Counted from the stretch's first letter, positions 1 through 4,829 are shown. The stretch is 5,467 bases of DNA from SIG578 sp036311245 (GCA_036311245.1 JAXJQH010000134.1:1-5467); one strand, 5' to 3'. Numbers and translations are program-made. Notes: a model not told the origin generated them from the letters alone.

Positions 1-405
1 CATAATAATAGGCGAGGTAATGTAATATGGGAGATTTGCGCAAACCGCGACCTGCATTCCCGTAAATTTTCCCTCTATAAGCTCGTTTAAGTCAAGACGC
101 ATTGCATCTGCATTGATGACCTCAACATTATCACATTCCGAAAGAGTTTCCCTAAGTATGGGAATGAGTCTTTTGTCAAGCTCGATTGCAACCACCTTTT
201 TTGCGACCTTGGAAACCTCTTTGGTAAGAACTCCGATTCCGGGCCCGATTTCAATAACGCCGAAATCGCCGTTCTTGGCGCAAAACTGCGCCATACGGGG
301 ACAAACCGAGGAGTCGATGATGAAATTTTGACCCATAGCCTTTGAAAAATGAAAGCCGTGGCGGGAGAGCAGCGCTTTTATGTGGTTTATGTTTGAAAGT
401 TCCAT
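1..405 (-). CDS. rsmA: 16S rRNA (adenine-N6,N6)-dimethyltransferase RsmA, N-terminal 135 residues (partial)
   Basis: RsmA (KsgA) uses S-adenosylmethionine to dimethylate two adjacent adenines in the 3'-terminal helix of 16S rRNA during small-subunit maturation in the cytoplasm. Translating the complement gives an open frame from ATG at 405 to the window edge. It shows the family landmarks in order: GQNF near residues 25-28, the SAM-binding EIGPGIG at 52-58, the acidic end of the next strand in AIELD at 73-77, NADA with Asp105, and the catalytic motif IV NLPYYITSP starting at residue 129. An AGGAG ribosome binding site lies just upstream of the ATG (CTCCT on the given strand near 413-417). About half of a normal protein (roughly 280 residues) is present; the rest lies beyond the left edge. 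It is transcribed away from the deaminase gene, so its promoter must lie in 406-511. Family assignment is near certain. Confidence 0.96.
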   Translation of the reverse strand, partial: MELSNINHIKALLSRHGFHFSKAMGQNFIIDSSVCPRMAQFCAKNGDFGVIEIGPGIGVLTKEVSKVAKKVVAIELDKRLIPILRETLSECDNVEVINADAMRLDLNELIEGKFTGMQVAVCANLPYYITSPIIM

Positions 406-452
406 ATTTTTACTCCTGCTTTACGAAAAATATTGTAAATTGAAATTTATTG

Positions 453-481
453 TTGCAATCGGTCGCGTTTTACAGTAAAAT
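453..481 (+). promoter_or_regulatory. Sigma-A-type promoter of the deaminase gene
   Basis: The -35 box is TTGCAA (453-458) and the -10 box is TAAAAT (476-481), with exactly 17 bases between them. The expected start of transcription near 488 gives a leader of about 24 bases before the ATG at 512. A 13-base palindrome, TTTTACAGTAAAA (468-480), covers the spacer end and the -10 box and could be an operator. No regulator is identified. Confidence 0.65.
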
Positions 482-498
482 GTAATTAAGAACTAAAT

Positions 499-504
499 GG
501 AGGA
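499..504 (+). promoter_or_regulatory. Ribosome binding site that fixes the deaminase start at 512
   Basis: GGAGGA lies 7 bases before the ATG at 512. The in-frame upstream ATG at 497 overlaps this site and has no Shine-Dalgarno sequence of its own, so 512 is the likely start. Confidence 0.8.
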
Positions 505-511
505 AAGCTAT

Positions 512-997
512 ATGAGAAGAGATAAGGTTAATTATTATCTTGATATTGCAGAGGCTGTTCTCGGCAGGGGAACCTGCCTTCGCCGTAATTTCGGCGCAAT
601 TATTGTCAAAAACGATCAGATTATTTCAACCGGCTATGTCGGCGCTCCGAGAGGCAGAAAGAATTGCTGCGATGTCGGCACCTGCATCAGAAAAGAGCTT
701 AATATTGCTCCCGGAGAGAGATATGAGCTCTGCCGCTCTGTTCACGCAGAGGCAAATGCTATTATCAATGCCCCTCGCGAGGCTATGATAGGCAGTGTTC
801 TTTTCCTTGTCGGAAAAGAGGTTGAAAGCGGAGAGATAACCCGCGGAGCTGAGCCTTGCTCGATGTGTAAGCGTATGATAATCAATGCAGGCATTGAAAA
901 GGTATATGTTCGCGATAGCGAGAATGAATACCGTGAGCTTTCTGTGCGCGATTGGATTTATTATGACGACTCGCTCACAGATCACAGAGGATATTGA
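512..997 (+). CDS. Deoxycytidylate (dCMP) deaminase-like zinc enzyme
   Basis: This is a cytidine/deoxycytidylate deaminase-fold protein of 161 residues. Family members hydrolyse dCMP to dUMP, feeding dTMP synthesis; the ComE operon protein 2 group is included. The zinc and catalytic signature is clear: HAE at residues 78-80 (His ligand and proton-shuttling Glu) and PCSMC at 115-119 (two Cys ligands). The substrate-side NFGAIIV strand and the GYVGAPRG loop lie at 26-48. Extra cysteines at 22, 52, 53, 58 and 74 fall where dCMP deaminases carry an insertion that often holds a second, structural zinc. Here that role is inferred. The start at 512 is preferred to 497 because the ribosome binding site overlaps the earlier ATG. 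The gene stands alone between its own promoter and terminator. The exact nucleotide specificity cannot be settled from sequence, and a related deaminase of another substrate is possible. Confidence 0.85.
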   Translation: MRRDKVNYYLDIAEAVLGRGTCLRRNFGAIIVKNDQIISTGYVGAPRGRKNCCDVGTCIRKELNIAPGERYELCRSVHAEANAIINAPREAMIGSVLFLVGKEVESGEITRGAEPCSMCKRMIINAGIEKVYVRDSENEYRELSVRDWIYYDDSLTDHRGY

Positions 998-1005
998 GTT
1001 TTTAG

Positions 1006-1036
1006 GCGGAAGGGGACAGGCCCCTTCCGCTTTTTT
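1006..1036 (+). terminator. Intrinsic terminator of the deaminase gene
   Basis: GCGGAAGGGG (1006-1015) and CCCCTTCCGC (1021-1030) form a perfect 10-bp GC-rich stem around a 5-base loop, followed by six T (1031-1036). It begins 9 bases after the deaminase stop. On the opposite strand no T-run follows the stem, so it probably stops only plus-strand transcription. The T-run overlaps the stop codon of the convergent radical SAM gene. An alternative stem also exists (see findings). Confidence 0.9.
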
Positions 1037-1931
1037 ATATTCCGCCTAAATCAAAATCGGGGATAAAAGCCTCGTCAGAGGAGCAAAGAGCCTGAGTGTA
1101 CCCCTCAATTTGAGGAAATCTCTCAAGATACCGCAGGGCACTGTCAAGCTCCTTTTGTAAAAGCGGGCGTGAAAGCTCAGGGAATTTATTAAAGTCAGTC
1201 CCTTTACACGGGGTGTACTGCGCCATCAGGCTGAAAAGCATTTTCCGCCCCTCTGAAAGCTGCGCAAAGCTCTTGATAACGCCCTTTGTGTTCAGTAGAT
1301 TACTCGGCAAAATTAAGTGACGCACCAAAACTCCCTTTTTTAAGAGCCCGTCAGAGCTGAATTTGCAGTCACCTACCTGACGGTACATTTCCTCTATAGC
1401 AAGGGTATTTATCTCGGGGTAATCCTCGGCGCGGCTGTATTTTTTGGCGGTGGCGGCAATAGAATATTTCATATCTGGCATATATATGTCAATAAGCCCG
1501 TCTAAAAGTCTGAGCGCCTTTGGAGCTTCATATCCGCCGCTGTTGTATATAACAGGGACAGGCAGACTGGGAGTGAGCGCCTCTTTTAGCTGAGGCACAA
1601 AATGCGTCGGAGTAATTAACTCTATGTTGTGCGCGCCCGCCTCAATAAGCCTTTCAAAAATGCTTCTGAGCTTTGCGGGTGTAACCTCTTTTCCAAAGCC
1701 GCCGTGGCTTATTTTGTAATTTTGGCAGTAAACGCAGCCGAGATTGCAGCCTGAAAAGAAAACGGTGCCCGCACCGTTTTTTCCGCTTATGCATGGCTCT
1801 TCCCAATGATGCAGCGAGGCTTTCGCAAGCCGCATCGTATCTTTTTCGCCGCAAAAGCCGATAGAATTTTTTCTGTCAGCGCTGCAGCGGCGGGGGCAAA
1901 GAGAACAATTTGTAGGTTTTAAACTATCCAT
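1035..1931 (-). CDS. Radical SAM protein, PflA-like (COG1313/PflX type)
   Basis: This 298-residue protein belongs to the radical SAM superfamily and resembles the group annotated as pyruvate formate-lyase activating enzyme homologues (COG1313). The cluster-binding CxxxCxxC is at Cys62, Cys66 and Cys69, preceded by TVFFSGCN. These three cysteines would hold the [4Fe-4S] cluster that cleaves S-adenosylmethionine. An N-terminal cysteine set (Cys9, Cys12, Cys16, Cys27, with CPRRC and GFC) is characteristic of this group and may bind another metal or cluster. Further family-like segments are YNSGGYE at 129-135 and DIYMPDMKY from 148. The ATG at 1931 follows an AGGCAGGG-like site and a good promoter (1967-1995). 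No glycyl-radical enzyme gene is next to it, so pyruvate formate-lyase should not be assumed as partner. The true substrate of this group is not established to my knowledge. Confidence 0.88.
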   Translation of the reverse strand: MDSLKPTNCSLCPRRCSADRKNSIGFCGEKDTMRLAKASLHHWEEPCISGKNGAGTVFFSGCNLGCVYCQNYKISHGGFGKEVTPAKLRSIFERLIEAGAHNIELITPTHFVPQLKEALTPSLPVPVIYNSGGYEAPKALRLLDGLIDIYMPDMKYSIAATAKKYSRAEDYPEINTLAIEEMYRQVGDCKFSSDGLLKKGVLVRHLILPSNLLNTKGVIKSFAQLSEGRKMLFSLMAQYTPCKGTDFNKFPELSRPLLQKELDSALRYLERFPQIEGYTQALCSSDEAFIPDFDLGGI

Positions 1932-1966
1932 TTTAAGCCCTGCCTTTCAGAGCATTAACTTAGTAA

Positions 1967-1995
1967 AGTATATCAAATTTTCTTTTAGAGGTCAA
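1967..1995 (-). promoter_or_regulatory. Sigma-A-type promoter of the radical SAM gene
   Basis: On the minus strand TTGACC (1995-1990) and TATACT (1972-1967) are 17 bases apart, each 5 of 6 to consensus. Transcription would start near 1960, about 29 bases before the ATG at 1931. It is back to back with the promoter at 2013-2041. Confidence 0.75.
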
Positions 1996-2012
1996 CAGCT
2001 GAGCGCTTTCTC

Positions 2013-2041
2013 TTGTCTTTTTATTAAAATTGTGTTAAGAT
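2013..2041 (+). promoter_or_regulatory. Sigma-A-type promoter of the papain-like protein gene
   Basis: TTGTCT (2013-2018) and TAAGAT (2036-2041) are 17 bases apart, and TGT directly before the -10 gives an extended -10 element. The predicted start is near 2048. The -10 box overlaps an in-frame ATG at 2040, which would therefore not be in the mRNA. This supports the later start at 2064. Confidence 0.6.
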
Positions 2042-2050
2042 GTTTTTAAG

Positions 2051-2055
2051 AGGAG
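2051..2055 (+). promoter_or_regulatory. Ribosome binding site that fixes the start at 2064
   Basis: AGGAG lies 8 bases before the ATG at 2064. The ATG at 2040 lies upstream of this site and on the promoter; the one at 2076 is too far downstream. Confidence 0.75.
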
Positions 2056-2063
2056 AGAAAAAG

Positions 2064-2693
2064 ATGCAGAACAGAATGATATATGTCGTTTTTTCGGCAA
2101 CCCCGCTTAAGGTTGGCAGTATGATAAGGGTCTTTACGGGCGAAAAATATAATCACGTTTCCATTTCGTTTGACCCAAAGCTTAAAACTATGTATTCCTA
2201 CGCGCGTTATTTTAAAAAAACCCCGCTTTATGCAGGTCTTGTAAAGGAAACTCCCGCCCGATATAGAAATGAAGGCAAAACTGCCGATATCTGCGTTTGT
2301 GCTATTGCCATGTCAAAGGAGCAGTGCCGTGCTGTGAGGAGGAGGCTGTATCAGATGTGCTGCCGTTCGCAGGAGTGCCGCTACAACCTGCTTTCGGCAT
2401 CTGTGGCGCTGTTTTCCCGCCGCGTTTTTGTTCCCCATTGCTATACCTGCATCGAGTTTGTAACCCATATTTTGTCTATGGTCTGTCCCGAGGTTTATGC
2501 AGGCAGATTTTATTCGATAGAAGCGCTTCGCCGGCTTCTTATAAAAAATGAAATTTATAGCGGTCCCTTTCCCGATATAGGAGATGAGATAGACGAGATT
2601 TACGAAAAGGATGTTAACTTTTTCGATATCTGCCGCCTGTCCTATAACGGAGAAAAGGAACTGATAAAAGCCTATCTTAACAGAGATAAATAA
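2064..2693 (+). CDS. Putative circularly permuted papain-like (NlpC/P60 superfamily) hydrolase, function unknown
   Basis: This 209-residue protein has no recognised gene name. Two segments match the permuted papain-like pattern (YiiX/LRAT relatives), in which the catalytic His precedes the Cys: KYNHVSISFD with His31, where an HxGI-like strand is expected, and CYTCIEFVTHIL with Cys129 at the head of a helix. Cys126 could be an alternative nucleophile. Members of this superfamily cleave or transfer amide or ester bonds in peptidoglycan peptides, lipids or proteins; the substrate here is unknown. There is no signal peptide or membrane segment, so the protein is probably cytoplasmic, which argues against a simple cell-wall hydrolase. 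It is cysteine-rich (10 Cys, including the pairs 77/79 and 99/100) and strongly basic at 89-106. The start at 2064 is set by the ribosome binding site and promoter. It is monocistronic, divergent from the radical SAM gene, and followed by the hairpin array. Fold call is moderate; enzymatic activity is inference. Confidence 0.65.
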   Translation: MQNRMIYVVFSATPLKVGSMIRVFTGEKYNHVSISFDPKLKTMYSYARYFKKTPLYAGLVKETPARYRNEGKTADICVCAIAMSKEQCRAVRRRLYQMCCRSQECRYNLLSASVALFSRRVFVPHCYTCIEFVTHILSMVCPEVYAGRFYSIEALRRLLIKNEIYSGPFPDIGDEIDEIYEKDVNFFDICRLSYNGEKELIKAYLNRDK

Positions 2694-2704
2694 AAATCCC
2701 CTGA

Positions 2705-2870
2705 AGATATTAGCGTGATGCCCTTAACGGACAAATCACGCTAAATCTAAGTTTGCCCTTACGAGCAAGTGAAGTTAAGTGTGCCACCCACGCCCGCAGG
2801 CGTGCATCACATGCGAAGGAAAGCATTACGCACAAAGCGCGTATCGTGTTCCGTAAGGAACGCATTACTC
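2705..2870. repeat. Array of consecutive small hairpins with GCATCAC/GCATTAC heptamers
   Basis: This stretch holds no gene but folds almost end to end. (1) 2705-2719 pairs with 2735-2748 (TTAGCGTGAT against ATCACGCTAA plus AGAT/ATCT, one bulged A at 2709). (2) TTGCCC (2753-2758) pairs with GAGCAA (2763-2768) around TTAC, with one C/A mismatch. (3) CACGCC (2789-2794) pairs with GGCGTG (2799-2804) around CGCA. (4) ATGC (2811-2814) pairs weakly with GCAT (2823-2826). (5) TACGC (2827-2831) pairs with GCGTA (2839-2843). (6) GTTCC (2848-2852) pairs with GGAAC (2857-2861) around the GNRA-type loop GTAA. Heptamers GCATCAC (2804) and GCATTAC (2823, 2862) recur at about 19-base steps, and the inverse GTGATGC occurs at 2715. 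It looks like a decayed copy of a dispersed intergenic repeat; that is inference. If transcribed it forms the 3' untranslated region of the papain-like gene. Confidence 0.7.
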
Positions 2871-2910
2871 AAAAAAGTCTCTTTTGTCAGTAGACAAAAG
2901 AGACTTTTTT
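2871..2910. terminator. Bidirectional intrinsic terminator, 18-bp perfect stem
   Basis: Positions 2871-2888 and 2893-2910 are perfect reverse complements around the loop AGTA. The outer six pairs are A6/T6, so both strands have a GC-containing stem ending in a T-run. On the minus strand it starts two bases after the tRNA-Leu CCA end and ends that transcript. On the plus strand it ends the transcript of the papain-like gene after the hairpin array. Confidence 0.93.
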
Positions 2911-2912
2911 GT

Positions 2913-2999
2913 TGGTGCGGATGAAGGGACTTGAACCCACATGGTATTACTACCACTAGAACCTGAATCTAGCGCGTCTGCCAGTTCCGCCACATCCGC
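2913..2999 (-). tRNA. tRNA-Leu, anticodon CAG, CCA encoded
   Basis: The complement folds as a class II tRNA. The acceptor GCGGATG (2999-2993) pairs fully with CATCCGC (2923-2917), followed by discriminator A (2916) and an encoded CCA (2915-2913). The D-arm has GCG/CGC. The anticodon arm CTAGA/TCTAG holds loop TTCAGGT with anticodon CAG at 2965-2963, reading CUG leucine codons. The long variable arm TGGTA/TACCA with loop GTAA is the mark of a leucine-type tRNA. The T-arm loop TTCAAGT is normal, but its stem GTGGG/CCCTT contains a G-U pair and a U-U mismatch at the outer two positions. A strong promoter lies upstream and a terminator directly downstream. Identity is secure from the anticodon and the resemblance to known Leu(CAG) tRNAs. 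Confidence 0.96.
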
Positions 3000-3031
3000 A
3001 TATATACTGCGTCTATTTCGCAGCACGATAG

Positions 3032-3061
3032 ATTATAGCACAGCCGAAGCTTATGTGTCAA
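3032..3061 (-). promoter_or_regulatory. Near-consensus promoter of tRNA-Leu
   Basis: On the minus strand TTGACA (3061-3056) and TATAAT (3037-3032) are both perfect consensus boxes, 18 bases apart, with TGC before the -10 (extended -10). The predicted start near 3025 gives a 5' leader of about 26 bases that RNase P would remove. The strength fits a stable RNA gene. Confidence 0.88.
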
Positions 3062-3078
3062 GGGCAATTGGTTAAATT

Positions 3079-3489
3079 TTAATATTTTCTGCGCATATTA
3101 ACACCCAGCACCGTGCCCACAACCGACGGCAGCAGGCTAAGCGCCGCTTTGAGCGGCAGGGTTGTGCCGATGTTTTCATCGGGGACAAAAAGGCCCGATA
3201 TAAAAATAACGGCAAAGGTAATGGCGCCGACAAGCACTCCCAAAACAAGACCTTGGCGGTGGTGCAGTTTTCCTGCTACTATGCCGCCAATAAAGCTTGA
3301 AAGACCGATAATCGCCATAGCGATAGGCATTATACTGCGGTGCGGCAGGTCGCTCTGAGCAATGACAAAAGCGGCAATGAACGAAAACAGAATACAACAA
3401 ACAAGCCCGACGGCTGCGCCAATCGCGCTGTTTTTAAGTAGAGCCGCTGTTGGGCTAAGCTGCTGTTTTACTCTGCCTGTTTTTCTCAT
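3079..3489 (-). CDS. Small four-helix membrane protein, TIGR04086 (YrzE-like) family
   Basis: This 136-residue protein has a basic N-terminus (MRKTGRVKQQ) and four hydrophobic segments at about residues 21-44, 53-72, 79-100 and 110-130. It ends in the basic tail MRRKY, as expected for an inner-membrane protein. Glycine-rich helices (GLSSFIGGIVAGKL, GLVLGVLVGA) and its place directly behind yajC match the TIGR04086 family, such as Bacillus YrzE. No biochemical function is established for that family to my knowledge. The start is placed at 3489 rather than 3495 because AAGGGG (3502-3497) is 7 bases from the former and only 1 base from the latter. A hairpin separates it from yajC (3516-3549). 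No terminator follows, so its mRNA probably runs into the tRNA-Leu unit. Confidence 0.78.
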   Translation of the reverse strand: MRKTGRVKQQLSPTAALLKNSAIGAAVGLVCCILFSFIAAFVIAQSDLPHRSIMPIAMAIIGLSSFIGGIVAGKLHHRQGLVLGVLVGAITFAVIFISGLFVPDENIGTTLPLKAALSLLPSVVGTVLGVNMRRKY

Positions 3490-3515
3490 GACCATTCCCC
3501 TTTAAGCAAAAGATG

Positions 3516-3549
3516 CAAAAAGCGCAAAGAATAATCAATGCGCTTTTTG
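3516..3549 (-). terminator. Terminator-like hairpin between yajC and the membrane protein gene
   Basis: CAAAAAGCGC (3516-3525) and GCGCTTTTTG (3540-3549) form a 10-bp stem, plus one inner A-T pair. Read on the minus strand, the stem ends GCGC then five T. It lies 46 bases after the yajC stop and only 27 bases before the next start codon, leaving no room for a full promoter after it. It may act as a partial terminator that lowers expression of the downstream gene. The T-run is inside the stem, so strength is uncertain. Confidence 0.6.
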
Positions 3550-3595
3550 ATACAGTATATGCTTGTGTCTGGGTTTAAAGAACTGTTTTTTGAAA

Positions 3596-3934
3596 TTACT
3601 GCTCGTCGTGAACAGTGTTGTTCTGGGCAACTGCCCAGCGAGCGATGCGAACCTTACTTCTGTCGCTGCCGGTTTCGATAACGAGGGTATCCTCCTTAAG
3701 GCTGACAACGATGCCGATGATACCGCCGGTGGTAATGACCTCATCACCAATCTGAAGACTGCTTCTCATATCCTGAATTTCCTTATCCTTTTTCTTCTGG
3801 GGACGAATCATAAAGAAATAAAGGATAACGAACATGAGAATCATAGGAATAAACATACCGAGCATACTTCCCGCGGTAGCTCCCTGCTGTGCTGAATTGG
3901 CTCCTGCATTTGCTGCATCAAGTAAAAAATTCAT
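3596..3934 (-). CDS. yajC: Preprotein translocase subunit YajC
   Basis: YajC is a small single-span membrane protein that associates with SecDF alongside the SecYEG translocon; its exact role is not essential in most species. The 112-residue protein has a short Ala/Gly/Asn-rich leader, one strongly hydrophobic helix at about residues 25-43, then the family signature IRPQKKK (43-49). After this comes the small cytoplasmic domain with IGDEVITTGGIIGIV and a second strand segment ending in VRIARWAV. Length and layout fit the family. GGAGG lies 9 bases before the ATG at 3934, and a promoter is present at 3964-3992. It follows the HAD phosphatase gene on the same strand, and beyond that tgt. A tgt-yajC neighbourhood is widely conserved in bacteria, which supports the assignment. 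Confidence 0.95.
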   Translation of the reverse strand: MNFLLDAANAGANSAQQGATAGSMLGMFIPMILMFVILYFFMIRPQKKKDKEIQDMRSSLQIGDEVITTGGIIGIVVSLKEDTLVIETGSDRSKVRIARWAVAQNNTVHDEQ

Positions 3935-3963
3935 TTTATTATACCTCCAAATAAAGTAAAATT

Positions 3964-3992
3964 ATTATACACAAAAAAACCAAAATATGCAA
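3964..3992 (-). promoter_or_regulatory. Probable yajC promoter
   Basis: On the minus strand the -10 is a perfect TATAAT (3969-3964), preceded by TGTG. A partial -35, TTGCAT (3992-3987), lies 17 bases upstream. The predicted start near 3957 leaves a leader of about 23 bases containing the GGAGG site. It would give yajC and the membrane protein gene expression independent of tgt. Confidence 0.65.
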
Positions 3993-4021
3993 GTGTTTTA
4001 TTTAAAACAAGCTGTAAACTC

Positions 4022-4816
4022 TTATTTACAGATATCTCCGACGCCATTTAGTATGTACTGCGGGCCGTAAGAGAACGAACTTACCTCCTCTATAGCTGTT
4101 ACTCCCGAGAGCACCAGCAAAGTGTCAACCTCAGTTTGAATACCTGCAATAATATCGGTGTCCATTCTATCACCGATTATCATTGTTTCTTCTCTGTGAC
4201 AGCCGAGCTTTTTCATTGCGTGGCGCATCATAAGGGGATTGGGCTTGCCGATAAAATAGGCGTTTTTGCCTGTTGCAATCTCGATAGGGGCAGCCAGCGC
4301 CTTGCAGGCGGGGGAAATGCCGCTCTCACTGGGACCCGTTAAATCGGGGTTTGTGCCAATGAGCTTGGCTCCCTTTAAAACAAGCTGAACAGCATGCTCA
4401 ATTTTCTCAAAATTATAGGAGCGGGTTTCGCCGACAACAACATAATCGGGGTTGTAATCGTTCATACTGATGCCTGCCTCATAAAGAGCATATACAAGAC
4501 CCGGCTCGCCTATTACATAGGCGCTGCCATCGGGGCATTGCGATTGCAGGAAGGATGCAGTTGCCATAGCCGAGGTGTAAAAATGGTCCTCGCTGACATC
4601 GAGTCCCATTCTCTTGAGCTTTTGGGAAAGCTCTTTGGGCGAGCGTTCACTGCTGTTTGTTAAAAAGAGAAACTCTTTATTTTCTTTTTGCAGCCAGTCA
4701 ACAAATTCAACAACTCCTGGAAGAAGCTTATTACCGTGATAGATAACACCGTCCATATCGCTGATAAAGCCTTTTTTTCTGTTTGCTATTTCTTTGAAAT
4801 TCTCTGTTAATTTCAT
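4022..4816 (-). CDS. HAD-IIA family phosphatase (NagD/AraL-like)
   Basis: This 264-residue protein of the haloacid dehalogenase superfamily, subfamily IIA, would hydrolyse phosphate from small phosphorylated metabolites, often sugar phosphates or nucleotides, using Mg2+ in the cytoplasm. All four catalytic motifs are intact. Motif I is DMDGV with Asp20 (nucleophile) and Asp22; motif II is TNSS at 53-56; motif III is Lys191 in GKPNP; motif IV is GDRMDTD at 215-221. The C2-type cap lies between motifs II and III, about residues 80-175, with GTNPD at 154-158. Length fits NagD and AraL. The start codon is 13 bases after the tgt stop, with GAGGTG as ribosome binding site in that gap, so it is almost certainly cotranscribed with tgt. 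Substrate cannot be told from sequence. Linkage to tgt could reflect nucleotide salvage or only operon convenience. Confidence 0.9.
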   Translation of the reverse strand: MKLTENFKEIANRKKGFISDMDGVIYHGNKLLPGVVEFVDWLQKENKEFLFLTNSSERSPKELSQKLKRMGLDVSEDHFYTSAMATASFLQSQCPDGSAYVIGEPGLVYALYEAGISMNDYNPDYVVVGETRSYNFEKIEHAVQLVLKGAKLIGTNPDLTGPSESGISPACKALAAPIEIATGKNAYFIGKPNPLMMRHAMKKLGCHREETMIIGDRMDTDIIAGIQTEVDTLLVLSGVTAIEEVSSFSYGPQYILNGVGDICK

Positions 4817-4829
4817 AAAGACACCTCAC

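Noticed and set aside
432..458. Possible minus-strand rsmA promoter: TACAAT (437-432) with TTGCAA (458-453), the latter shared with the divergent deaminase promoter
   Set aside because: The spacer is only 15 bases, too short for a confident sigma-A promoter. An rsmA promoter must exist in this region but I cannot place it reliably.
626..985. Minus-strand open frame of 119 codons inside the deaminase gene
   Set aside because: It is a shadow of a gene with intact zinc motifs and has no ribosome binding site or recognisable domain.
1035..1931. Pyruvate formate-lyase activating enzyme proper
   Set aside because: The N-terminal cysteine set and overall length fit the COG1313 relatives better, and no pflB-like glycyl-radical gene is nearby in the window.
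2705..2870. CRISPR-like array
   Set aside because: The repeated unit is only 7 bases and the intervening sequences are themselves short hairpins of uneven length. There are no 25-40-base direct repeats and no cas genes.
2705..2910. Insertion sequence or MITE remnant
   Set aside because: No matching terminal inverted repeats bounding the whole segment, no target-site duplication and no transposase fragment were found. The terminator hairpin has its own function.
3563..3895. Plus-strand open frame of 110 codons across yajC
   Set aside because: It is antisense to yajC, which has a clear family match, ribosome binding site and promoter. The frame has no ribosome binding site and no recognisable domain.
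3998..4013. AT-only palindrome TGTTTTAAATAAAACA as a terminator for the HAD gene
   Set aside because: The stem has almost no GC pairs, a loop too small to form fully and no T-run after it on the minus strand.
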